Shown here piece after piece: positions 1-5,341 of a stretch of 5,341 bases of DNA. Location of the stretch: the NCBI GenBank assembly GCA_003486645.1, contig DNGI01000463.1:1-5341 (forward strand), in the 5' to 3' direction. The DNA comes from Cyanobacteria bacterium UBA11370. GTDB taxonomy: Bacteria; Cyanobacteriota; Cyanobacteriia; Cyanobacteriales; Coleofasciculaceae. Position numbers and translations under genes: made by a program. Below the pieces are notes generated by a model that ran no database searches, was not told the origin of the DNA, and was given only the letters and a program-made list of their open reading frames with translations. Position 1 is the stretch's first letter; each line of letters starts with the position of its first letter.

Positions 1-42
1 TCCAAAATCCAAAATCTAAAATCTAAAATCCAAAATCCAAAA
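1..42. repeat. Tandem heptamer tract TCYAAAA, six units
   Basis: Six consecutive seven-base units are visible: TCCAAAA twice, TCTAAAA twice, TCCAAAA twice. The tract may extend upstream of the window. It ends six bases before the ATG at 49, so it occupies the place where a Shine-Dalgarno sequence would sit, and none is present. Read on the other strand the unit is TTTTGGA, the same repeat found at 2414-2439 in the opposite orientation. Such tracts resemble the STRR repeats known from filamentous cyanobacteria. Confidence 0.9.
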
Positions 43-48
43 TCACTT

Positions 49-732
49 ATGGGACGTTTTGTTAAAGCTGAACCTTATCCTTATCCGTATAACGGAGATT
101 TACGCCCAGAAAATACAGTATTGCTAATTATTGATATGCAGACTGATTTTTGTGGTGTTGGTGGTTATGTTGATAAGATGGGTTACGATTTATCCTTAAC
201 TCGCGCACCAATTGAACCTATTAAACAGGTATTAGAGGTAGCGAGGGAGAAGGGATTTCATATTATGCACACCCGCGAGGGACATCGCCCAGATCTATCA
301 GATTTACCGGAAAATAAACAATGGCGATCGCGTCAAATTGGGGCTGGAATTGGTGATCCTGGTCCTTGTGGTAAGATTTTGGTGCGAGGTGAACCCGGAT
401 GGGAAATTATCCCAGAACTTGCGCCGCTAGCGGGAGAAACGGTAATTGATAAGCCTGGGAAAGGTTCATTTTATGCCACAGATTTAGATTTACTTCTCAA
501 GCGGAAAGGGATTCAAAATATTGTATTAACAGGGATTACTACGGATGTTTGCGTTCATACAACCATGCGGGATGCCAATGATCGCGGGTATGAATGTTTA
601 CTATTATCTGACTGTACAGGTGCAACGGATTATGGGAATTATTTAGCCGCTTTGAAGATGGTTAAAATGCAGGGCGGTGTGTTTGGTGCGGTTGCGGATT
701 CTCAAAGTTTTATTGAGGCGATTAAGAGTTAA
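49..732 (+). CDS. biuH: Biuret amidohydrolase (isochorismatase-like cysteine hydrolase)
   Basis: This 227-residue cytoplasmic enzyme most likely hydrolyses biuret to allophanate and ammonia, the step between cyanuric acid/triuret breakdown and allophanate hydrolase. The isochorismatase-like fold spans about residues 22-220. The catalytic triad is readable as Asp29 (LIIDMQTDF), Lys135 (DKPGKGSF) and Cys168 ([14 protein letters not shown]), with the Thr-Thr before it supplying the usual cis-peptide region. As I recall the characterised Rhizobium BiuH, its triad is Asp36-Lys142-Cys175 with Gln215 contacting substrate. A constant offset of seven puts all of these on Asp29, Lys135, Cys168 and Gln208 here. 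The N-terminal PYPYPYNG and the [10 protein letters not shown] and [11 protein letters not shown] segments also fit BiuH. No signal peptide is seen. There is no Shine-Dalgarno, and the frame stays open to position 1 through the heptamer tract, so a longer N-terminus is possible. RutB (ureidoacrylate hydrolase) is the main alternative and fits less well. Confidence 0.82.
   Translation: MGRFVKAEPYPYPYNGDLRPENTVLLIIDMQTDFCGVGGYVDKMGYDLSLTRAPIEPIKQVLEVAREKGFHIMHTREGHRPDLSDLPENKQWRSRQIGAGIGDPGPCGKILVRGEPGWEIIPELAPLAGETVIDKPGKGSFYATDLDLLLKRKGIQNIVLTGITTDVCVHTTMRDANDRGYECLLLSDCTGATDYGNYLAALKMVKMQGGVFGAVADSQSFIEAIKS
324..331. repeat. HIP1 octamer GCGATCGC in biuH
   Basis: An exact GCGATCGC palindrome lies within the first hydrolase gene. 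HIP1 is strongly over-represented in many cyanobacterial genomes, and the five copies in this window are the best single taxonomic clue. Confidence 0.9.
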
Positions 733-844
733 TTTAATCAATTTGTCGCAAAGATAGCAGATTTTTTCCATCCACCTGCTCTACAACATAGAATTACCCC
801 ATTTAATCCTCCAAGCTCTTTTTGAATGTTGAATCTAAACTGAT
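733..844 (+). other. 112-base gap between biuH and the ABC ATPase gene
   Basis: This AT-rich spacer has no convincing terminator and no Shine-Dalgarno before the ATG at 845. Inverted hexamers GATTAA (720-725) and TTAATC (734-739) flank the biuH stop codon, and AGCAG (756-760) could pair with CTGCT (776-780), but neither has a stable stem followed by a T-run. No NtcA-type GTA-N8-TAC site was found. The gap is long for tight translational coupling, so an internal promoter is possible. Confidence 0.5.
765..794 (+). promoter_or_regulatory. Weak candidate promoter before the ABC ATPase gene
   Basis: A -10-like TAGAAT (789-794, five of six consensus matches) lies 18 bases after a poor -35-like TTTCCA (765-770, four of six). 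It would start transcription about 45 bases before the ATG at 845. In AT-rich DNA such matches arise often by chance, so this is only a candidate for an internal promoter. Confidence 0.2.
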
Positions 845-2413
845 ATGACAGACGTAGCAAACCCTTTAACTCAAAACTCAAACCTCAAACCTCAAACCTC
901 TCCTACACCACCCGATTTAGAAGTGGTAAAGATGACCAAACGATTTGGCACTCTAACAGCCTTAGAGAATGTTTCGATGCACTTAAAACCGGGAACATTT
1001 CATGCCTTGTTAGGTGAAAATGGGGCGGGTAAGAGTACATTAGTTAAGTGTATTATGGGATTTTATACGCCCACATCGGGTGAGGTATTAATTGATAAAC
1101 AAAAACGCAGTATTGCCAATCCCCGTGATGCTCATGGATTCGGAATTGGTATGGTTTATCAGCACTTTACTTCTGTCCCAGCGATGACAGTAGCCGAAAA
1201 TTTAGTGTTATCTCGATTTGATAGTCCGAACTTAATTAATTGGAAAGCTGAATGTCAGCAGTTAAACGAGTTTATGGAAACTGCACCGTTTCATGTGCCT
1301 CTCAATATTCCCATTTCTCAGTTAGCGGCTGGACAAAAACAAAAGCTGGAAATTCTTAAACAAATCTATCTTAAAGTTCGTATTTTAATTTTAGATGAAC
1401 CTACATCTGTACTCACGCCTCAAGAAGCGGATGAAGTTTTGGGATTATTACGAGAAGAAGTGACAGCCGGACGGTTAAGTGTATTGATGATCAGCCATAA
1501 ATTCCGCGAAGTGATGGCATTTTGTGATGAAGTAACTGTGCTGCGTAAGGGGAAATTTGCGGGTCATGGTTTGGTGAACGAGTTAACCATTTCTGATATG
1601 GCTCAGATGATGTTGGGTGAGAAACGAGAACCGCAACAGGTGGAAAAAGCACTGTTAGAGTCTAAAATTCCGGTTCTTCAAGTTAAAGATCTTCATGCGA
1701 ATAAAGATAATGGATTGCCTGCTGTAGAAGGGGTAAATTTAACGATTTATAGCGGTGAAATTGTGGGAATTGCCGGGGTTAGTGGCAATGGTCAACGAGA
1801 ACTTGTTGAGGTGTTAGCGGGTCAGCGATCGCCAACATCGGGACAATTATTTGTAAATGGAGACGTGTACACGGCTACACGCAATGAGATGTTTAAACAT
1901 AAGGTTTTTTCTTTACCCGAAGAACCGTTAAGAAATGCCTGTGTTCCTCACATGAGTGTCGCTGAAAATATGGCATTGCGAACGTTTGATCGTCCTCCCC
2001 AAGCTAAAGGGGGTATTTTATTAGTTCTGAAAGCGATTCGACAAATGGCTCAAAGTTTAATTCACCAATTCTCGGTGAAAACGCCTTCAACAGATACCCC
2101 TATTGGTAATCTTTCGGGTGGAAATGTACAACGTGCGGTGTTAGCACGAGAACTTTCGGCGGATCATATTAAGTTATTAATTGCGGCTAATCCTTGTTTT
2201 GGATTGGATTTTAATGCGGTGGAGTTTATTCATACTCAGATTGTGGAGGCGCGGAACCGAGGTGTTGCGGTTTTATTGGTGAGTGAAGATTTGGATGAAT
2301 TGTTGAAATTAGCTGACCGAATTTTGGTGATTAGTGAAGGGAAGTTTGCTTATGAAAGCGCGATCGCCGAGGCTGATTTTGCGACTATTGGTCGCAGTAT
2401 GGCAGGACACTGA
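845..2413 (+). CDS. ABC transporter ATP-binding protein, two fused NBDs (RbsA/YufO type, BMP-linked)
   Basis: This 522-residue protein has two ATPase domains in one chain, the layout of ribose/nucleoside-type importers that work with two permeases and a lipoprotein binding protein at the inner membrane. NBD1 has an intact Walker A (GENGAGKST, 57-65), Q-loop Gln106, a reduced signature (LAAGQKQK, 160-167), Walker B Asp184-Glu185 and switch His218. NBD2 has a degenerate Walker A ([10 protein letters not shown], 311-320), an intact signature (LSGGNVQR, 423-430) and a Walker B lacking the acidic pair (AANP, around 447-450). This asymmetry is usual for the family. The first 23 residues are low-complexity, rich in Asn, Pro, Gln and Thr, and largely encoded by a heptamer tract. 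The ATG at 845 is kept because the next ATG (932) would remove the first beta strand. Its position between two ureido-type hydrolases suggests a nitrogen-rich substrate; the substrate itself cannot be read from an ATPase. Confidence 0.88.
   Translation: MTDVANPLTQNSNLKPQTSPTPPDLEVVKMTKRFGTLTALENVSMHLKPGTFHALLGENGAGKSTLVKCIMGFYTPTSGEVLIDKQKRSIANPRDAHGFGIGMVYQHFTSVPAMTVAENLVLSRFDSPNLINWKAECQQLNEFMETAPFHVPLNIPISQLAAGQKQKLEILKQIYLKVRILILDEPTSVLTPQEADEVLGLLREEVTAGRLSVLMISHKFREVMAFCDEVTVLRKGKFAGHGLVNELTISDMAQMMLGEKREPQQVEKALLESKIPVLQVKDLHANKDNGLPAVEGVNLTIYSGEIVGIAGVSGNGQRELVEVLAGQRSPTSGQLFVNGDVYTATRNEMFKHKVFSLPEEPLRNACVPHMSVAENMALRTFDRPPQAKGGILLVLKAIRQMAQSLIHQFSVKTPSTDTPIGNLSGGNVQRAVLARELSADHIKLLIAANPCFGLDFNAVEFIHTQIVEARNRGVAVLLVSEDLDELLKLADRILVISEGKFAYESAIAEADFATIGRSMAGH
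868..900. repeat. Heptamer tract AMCTCAA inside the ABC ATPase coding start
   Basis: AACTCAA occurs twice, ACCTCAA twice, then a partial ACCTC. Seven is not a multiple of three, so the encoded residues (about codons 9-19, [11 protein letters not shown]) do not repeat exactly. The tract falls in the variable N-terminal extension before the first conserved beta strand, so length change would not damage a domain but would shift the frame. Confidence 0.85.
1825..1832. repeat. HIP1 octamer in the ABC ATPase gene, NBD2
   Basis: Exact GCGATCGC, falling in the region just after the degenerate second Walker A motif. Confidence 0.9.
2360..2367. repeat. HIP1 octamer near the 3' end of the ABC ATPase gene
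   Basis: Exact GCGATCGC, encoding part of the C-terminal tail of the ATPase. Confidence 0.9.
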
Positions 2414-2439
2414 GGATTTTGGATTTTGGATTTTGGATT
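2414..2439. repeat. Heptamer tract GGATTTT between ABC ATPase and second hydrolase
   Basis: Three complete GGATTTT units and a partial GGATT start on the base after the ATPase stop codon and end 15 bases before the hydrolase ATG at 2455. It is the reverse complement of the unit at 1-42, so the two hydrolase genes carry the same repeat family in opposite orientations just upstream of their starts. Confidence 0.9.
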
Positions 2440-2454
2440 GAATGTCAATTATTT

Positions 2455-3150
2455 ATGATTTCGATTTCTGCTCAACCTTATGATTATGAATTGCCTACTT
2501 CTGGTGGGGTTGCATTATTAATTATTGATATGCAGCGGGATTTTTTAGAAGTAGGGGGATTTGGTGAGGCTTTGGGGAATGATGTGAGTCGTCTTCAGGG
2601 GATTGTACCAACGGTGAAGCGGTTGTTGGAGGTGTTCCGCGATCGCAATCTGCCTATTTTTCACACGATTGAATGTCATCAATCTGATTTATCGGATTGT
2701 CCGCCGTCGAAATTAAATCGGGGATGGGGGGGATTAAAAATTGGAGATAGTGGCCCGATGGGACGGATTTTAATTGTGGGTGAACCGGGTAATTCTATTA
2801 TTCCTGAATTAGAACCTTTGCCGGGGGAATTTGTGATTGAGAAGCCGGGTAAAGGTGCGTTTTATCATACTAATTTAGAATCGTTGTTGCGAGAGGAAGG
2901 AGTTACTCATCTGATTGTTACTGGGGTAACAACAGAGGTTTGTGTACAGACGACAATGCGAGAGGCAAATGACCGAGGGTATGAATGTTTGTTAGTTGAA
3001 GATGGGACGGAAAGTTATTTCCCAGAGTTTAAAGAATCGACTCTAAAAATGATTCGTGCCCAAGGGGGAATTGTGGGTTGGACAGCAACCGAGAAGGAGG
3101 TTTTAGAGGGTTTGGCACAATGGCAAGCTTGCTTACCGTCTGCGTCTTGA
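2455..3150 (+). CDS. Isochorismatase-like cysteine hydrolase, diverged BiuH paralogue
   Basis: This 231-residue protein is roughly half identical by eye to the first hydrolase and keeps the whole catalytic set: Asp25 (LIIDMQRDF), Lys130 (EKPGKGAF), Cys163 ([14 protein letters not shown]), and Gln203 at the position equivalent to the BiuH substrate glutamine. It therefore probably cleaves an amide or ureido bond and releases ammonia. The loops that shape the pocket differ: [15 protein letters not shown] replaces [15 protein letters not shown], a [14 protein letters not shown] segment replaces [11 protein letters not shown], and the C-terminal lid carries ESYFPEF and IVGWTA instead of ATDYGNY and VFGAVA. 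A substrate other than biuret is likely; triuret (a TrtA-type hydrolase) or another ureido compound are candidates. The start is ATG 2455: an in-frame TTG at 2419 would add 12 residues encoded mostly by heptamer repeat. No Shine-Dalgarno is present. The gene follows the ATPase by 41 bases, so co-transcription is likely. Confidence 0.85.
   Translation: MISISAQPYDYELPTSGGVALLIIDMQRDFLEVGGFGEALGNDVSRLQGIVPTVKRLLEVFRDRNLPIFHTIECHQSDLSDCPPSKLNRGWGGLKIGDSGPMGRILIVGEPGNSIIPELEPLPGEFVIEKPGKGAFYHTNLESLLREEGVTHLIVTGVTTEVCVQTTMREANDRGYECLLVEDGTESYFPEFKESTLKMIRAQGGIVGWTATEKEVLEGLAQWQACLPSAS
2639..2646. repeat. HIP1 octamer in the second hydrolase gene
   Basis: Exact GCGATCGC within the codons for residues around 62-64 (RDR). 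Confidence 0.9.
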
Positions 3151-3175
3151 CTATTTATTGGTGATTTTTGAGAAT
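3147..3175 (+). promoter_or_regulatory. Candidate sigma-70-like promoter upstream of the STAND gene
   Basis: TTGACT (3147-3152, five of six -35 matches) overlaps the stop codon of the second hydrolase and is followed after 17 bases by GAGAAT (3170-3175, four of six -10 matches). It would give a leader of roughly 150 bases before the ATG at 3335. A separate -10-like GATAAT lies at 3277-3282 without a good -35 partner. Either could be chance; a dedicated promoter is expected because the downstream gene looks functionally unrelated to the operon. Confidence 0.27.
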
Positions 3176-3223
3176 TGACGACAGGGTGTTGCATGAAGAA
3201 CAATCTTTAACTCAAAATTCTAT

Positions 3224-3244
3224 TCCCCACTCCCCACTCCCCAT
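3224..3244. repeat. Heptamer tract TCCCCAC, three units
   Basis: TCCCCAC twice and TCCCCAT once form a C-rich tandem tract in the gap before the STAND gene. It has three C4 runs, one short of a four-run G-quadruplex on the minus strand. Just before it (3205-3217) is CTTTAACTCAAAA, a 13-base exact match to 864-876 at the start of the ABC ATPase gene, which suggests related repeat material at both places. Confidence 0.85.
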
Positions 3245-3285
3245 TTCAAACTAGAAGTCTTTTTACTGAAAAGGGCGATAATTCT

Positions 3286-3307
3286 CTGTAACGGTTATGG
3301 TTAACAG
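3286..3307 (+). other. Imperfect hairpin in the STAND gene leader
   Basis: CTGTAAC (3286-3292) pairs with GTTAACAG (3300-3307) over seven base pairs with one bulged A, around a seven-base loop GGTTATG. It ends 15 bases before the Shine-Dalgarno. No T-run follows, so it is not an intrinsic terminator. It could be a small translational or mRNA-stability element, or chance. Confidence 0.3.
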
Positions 3308-3322
3308 TGAAGGCAAGCGCAT

Positions 3323-3327
3323 AGGAG
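3323..3327 (+). promoter_or_regulatory. Strong Shine-Dalgarno AGGAG for the STAND gene
   Basis: AGGAG lies seven bases before ATG 3335, an optimal spacing. It fixes the start codon and contrasts with the three operon genes, none of which has a recognisable Shine-Dalgarno. Confidence 0.85.
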
Positions 3328-3334
3328 TGATAAG

Positions 3335-5239
3335 ATGGAGCCGATTACTTGGGGGTTTATTGTTGCGGCGGCTTTGTCAGGGGTAATTGGGAATAAGGCT
3401 GATGTGGTGGTGAATCAAGCCTTTGGAAAAGGGTTTAAAGCGATTCTGAATCGCCTTAAACAGGGAGATGAACCTGTTAATCAGGAATTGCAAAAGGCGG
3501 TTAATCGTTCGTTTTTGTTGGCGCAGCAGAGTATTGTCTTGAATTGTTTGGAGGAGTTGACGGGGGGGAGGAAATATCGGGGCGTTTATGATTGTTTGCC
3601 CCAATATCGGGGGGATGTCAAGTGGTTGGAACAGAAACTGAAGCAGCTTAAAGCGGAGTTACACCAATTAGAAACGGCTGAATTTGTTGCAGTCTCGGTT
3701 ACGTCTTTTGCAGAGATTGAATTGCTGCTAACTCCGGATGGGGCGTTGGTGGGAAATAGTATTCAAACGGTGCGAGATAAGCTGATTGATGCGGTGAATC
3801 AAGGCGCGATTGTACCTTATTATCAGGATAAGGTGGTACAAGCGGGAGGTGGGCTATTTGAACGGATGTGTGCCTTCTTTGCCGCTGAAATGAGCAATAA
3901 CCCGATAGTTTCTAATATTGTTCAGGGGCAATTGTTGACGCAAATTAATGGGAATTTGCAGGAAATCCAAGCCCAACAGTTGACGGTGCGAGATTTAGAG
4001 AATTCGCTGCGAGATTTGGCGGGGAATGTGCCCCAGGATATTGCCGAAATTAAGGGATTATTGCAGCGAATTGATCAGCAGTTGGTGATGTCATCCCCGC
4101 CACCTGTGCCGCTTCAGTTTCAATCCTTGATTGATGATAAAACGGAAGGGTTTGTCGGGCGAGAGTTTGTGTTTAATGCGATTGAGGCGTTCTTGCAGGA
4201 GCAACCGAACGGCTATTTTATTATTGAAGCTGATCCGGGTGTGGGGAAAAGTGCGATTTTAGCGGAATATGTCCGGCGTACTGGATGTGTGGCGCATTTT
4301 AATGTTCGTTCTCAAGGCATTAATCGGGCGGAAGAATTCCTCAAGAGTATTTGTATTCAGTTAATCGAACGGTATCAGTTACCCTATGAGGTTCCTTTAC
4401 ATCCCGATAATACCCGCGATGGTAATTTTTTAGCCCGATTGTTGAATGAAATTAGTACCAAATGTAGAGACGTTGCCGATAACGCCTGTACCGTGATTGC
4501 AGTGGATGCGTTGGATGAGGTGGATTTGGATAGTCAGGCGAAGGGGGCGAATGTTCTCTATTTACCTGCATCGTTACCGAATGGGGTTTATTTTATTGTG
4601 ACTAAACGCCCGATTTCTCTACCTTTTGTGGTGAATAAATCCCATGTTTTCAACGTCATGGACTATCAAGCGGAGAGTTTAGACGATGTGCAAGTTTATA
4701 TCCGCCAACGCACTCACCAAAGTCCTTTATTACAGGAGTGGATTGCCAGTCGGGAGTTAACGATAGAGGAGTTTGTGATCCGGTTAGGGGAAAAAAGCGA
4801 TCGCAATTTCATGTATCTGCGCTATGTCCTACCGGGAATTGAACATGGTGAGTATAACGATTTGAGTATTGAGAACTTACCCAAAGGTTTAGAACAATAT
4901 TATTACCAACATTGGGAACGGATGGGGATGACGGCGAAGCCATTGCCCCGGACTAAGATTAAAATTGTCTATGTTTTATCGGAAGCACTCAAGCCGATTT
5001 CCTGTGAGTTGATTTCCCAGTTTGTGAATGAGGATGAGTTTACGGTACAGGAGGTATTGGAAGAGTGGGAGCAATTTTTGCGAGAACAGGAGATTGAGGG
5101 ACAAATCCGCTACAGTATTTATCACGCCAGTTTTCAAGATTTTCTGCATCGCCGGGAGATTGTGAAGAAAGCGGGGGTGACAATTCAGGGGATTAATGCG
5201 CTGATTGCGGATAATTTGGCGGCGGAATTGGGGTTGTAA
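3335..5239 (+). CDS. STAND-type P-loop NTPase with unassigned N-terminal helical region
   Basis: A 634-residue predicted signalling ATPase. The NTPase core starts at GFVGREFVF (272-280), a usual lead-in to STAND modules. It has Walker A ADPGVGKSA (299-307, Lys305, Ser306; Ala replaces the first Gly), Walker B around 386-395 with Asp391 in DALDE, and a sensor-like IVTKRP with Arg425. A helical region follows with LPKGLEQYYYQHW (515-527), then a winged-helix-like part ending in YHASFQDFL (596-604), both common in this class. The chain stops about 30 residues later with no WD40, TPR, HEAT or LRR repeats. Residues 1-265 match no domain I recognise. They begin with a hydrophobic Gly/Ala-rich segment (6-19), contain a likely short coiled coil (96-115) and a long helical stretch (203-250). 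STAND proteins act as nucleotide-dependent switches in signalling, cell death and anti-phage defence; a defence role here is inference. The gene is 184 bases from the operon with its own strong ribosome binding site. Confidence 0.85.
   Translation: MEPITWGFIVAAALSGVIGNKADVVVNQAFGKGFKAILNRLKQGDEPVNQELQKAVNRSFLLAQQSIVLNCLEELTGGRKYRGVYDCLPQYRGDVKWLEQKLKQLKAELHQLETAEFVAVSVTSFAEIELLLTPDGALVGNSIQTVRDKLIDAVNQGAIVPYYQDKVVQAGGGLFERMCAFFAAEMSNNPIVSNIVQGQLLTQINGNLQEIQAQQLTVRDLENSLRDLAGNVPQDIAEIKGLLQRIDQQLVMSSPPPVPLQFQSLIDDKTEGFVGREFVFNAIEAFLQEQPNGYFIIEADPGVGKSAILAEYVRRTGCVAHFNVRSQGINRAEEFLKSICIQLIERYQLPYEVPLHPDNTRDGNFLARLLNEISTKCRDVADNACTVIAVDALDEVDLDSQAKGANVLYLPASLPNGVYFIVTKRPISLPFVVNKSHVFNVMDYQAESLDDVQVYIRQRTHQSPLLQEWIASRELTIEEFVIRLGEKSDRNFMYLRYVLPGIEHGEYNDLSIENLPKGLEQYYYQHWERMGMTAKPLPRTKIKIVYVLSEALKPISCELISQFVNEDEFTVQEVLEEWEQFLREQEIEGQIRYSIYHASFQDFLHRREIVKKAGVTIQGINALIADNLAAELGL
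4797..4804. repeat. HIP1 octamer in the STAND gene
   Basis: Exact GCGATCGC within codons for the SDRN stretch around residues 488-491. Its presence suggests this gene shares the genome-wide HIP1 signature and is not a very recent import from outside cyanobacteria. Confidence 0.9.
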
Positions 5240-5270
5240 TATCATGTCCGGTTAATTAGCCGTAATAAAA

Positions 5271-5305
5271 CCTCCCCCCCATCCCCCTATCCCCCCATTT
5301 CCCCA
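5271..5305 (-). repeat. C-rich tract; four-run G-quadruplex motif on the minus strand
   Basis: C-runs of 7, 5, 6 and 4 bases (5274-5280, 5283-5287, 5291-5296, 5301-5304) are separated by only 2, 3 and 4 bases. On the minus strand this is a complete four-run G-quadruplex motif with short loops. It lies 35 bases after the STAND stop codon. It may be a degenerate relative of the TCCCCAC repeats at 3224-3244. No classical hairpin-plus-T-run terminator is visible in this 3' region. Confidence 0.75.
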
Positions 5306-5310
5306 TCAGG

Positions 5311-5322
5311 ACTTACGTAAGT
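5311..5322. repeat. Perfect 12-base palindrome ACTTACGTAAGT, possible mobile element edge
   Basis: ACTTACGTAAGT is its own reverse complement. The preceding CAGG makes CAGGACTTACG, which resembles sequences I associate with terminal inverted repeats of small insertion elements and MITEs in cyanobacteria. The window ends 19 bases later, so no partner repeat or transposase can be seen. The palindrome is certain; the mobile element reading is weak. Confidence 0.55.
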
Positions 5323-5341
5323 GTCACAATAAAATCAACTT

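Noticed and set aside
1..42. CRISPR array
   Set aside because: The repeats here and at 868-900, 2414-2439 and 3224-3244 are directly adjacent seven-base units without spacers, unlike CRISPR repeats.
49..732. RutB ureidoacrylate hydrolase or nicotinamidase as the function of the first hydrolase
   Set aside because: The catalytic Lys context is KPGKGSF, not the KPRYSGF I recall for RutB, and the N-terminal and loop segments fit BiuH. The neighbours in the window are not a rut pyrimidine-degradation cluster.
2419..2454. In-frame TTG start that would lengthen the second hydrolase by 12 residues
   Set aside because: The extra residues are mostly translated heptamer repeat, there is no Shine-Dalgarno, and the paralogue begins at about the same distance from the catalytic Asp as the ATG at 2455 gives.
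3015..3203. Minus-strand open frame of 62 codons
   Set aside because: It is mostly antisense to the conserved second hydrolase, has no recognisable domain or ribosome binding site, and looks like a by-product of that gene. The minus-strand frames at 3377-3604 and 4976-5245 were rejected on the same grounds.
3288..3301. NtcA binding site GTA-N8-TAC in the STAND leader
   Set aside because: GTA is present but the right half-site reads GGT. No full match was found in this leader or in 733-844; the operon's own promoter lies outside the window.
3297..3386. Small + strand frame of 29 codons overlapping the STAND gene start
   Set aside because: It has no Shine-Dalgarno, runs into the coding start of the STAND gene in another frame, and its peptide shows no recognisable feature.
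5249..5262. Hairpin CGGTTAATTAGCCG as an intrinsic terminator
   Set aside because: The stem is short with a G-T wobble, the loop is too tight for all pairs to form, and no T-run follows.

Overview
The window looks like a piece of a cyanobacterial chromosome. The main evidence is five copies of the octamer GCGATCGC (HIP1) in 5.3 kb, far above chance in DNA of this modest GC content, plus tandem seven-base repeats at the gene junctions of the kind known as STRR sequences in filamentous cyanobacteria. I cannot name the genus from the sequence. All four genes lie on the + strand, and no RNA gene, CRISPR array or transposase gene is visible.

Region 1 (1-3150) looks like a small nitrogen-scavenging operon with the order hydrolase, ABC ATPase, hydrolase. 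The first gene (49-732) is a cysteine hydrolase of the isochorismatase-like family. Its sequence and active-site spacing match biuret amidohydrolase (BiuH), which converts biuret to allophanate and ammonia. The second (845-2413) is a two-domain ATPase of the RbsA/YufO type, which powers importers using BMP-family binding proteins (nucleosides and other small N-rich solutes). The third (2455-3150) is a diverged paralogue of the first that keeps all the catalytic residues but has different substrate-loop residues. The inferred logic is uptake of a biuret-like or ureido compound followed by hydrolysis to release ammonia. The permeases, the solute-binding protein and allophanate hydrolase are not in the window; the first two may lie upstream of position 1.

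Seven-base repeats abut or overlap the start of all three operon genes: 1-42 before the first, 868-900 inside the coding start of the second, and 2414-2439 before the third. The tract inside the ATPase reading frame is notable because loss of a single unit would bring in a stop codon at 918-920.

Region 2 (3151-3334) is a 184-base intergenic stretch with a TCCCCAC repeat tract, weak promoter candidates, a small imperfect hairpin and a strong Shine-Dalgarno sequence for the next gene.

Region 3 (3335-5239) is a 634-residue STAND-type P-loop NTPase with an unassigned helical N-terminal half and no C-terminal sensor repeats. Such proteins are signalling or immunity switches, and its link to the upstream operon is probably only positional.

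Region 4 (5240-5341) holds four C-runs forming a potential G-quadruplex on the minus strand, then a 12-base perfect palindrome that may be the edge of a mobile element cut by the window end.
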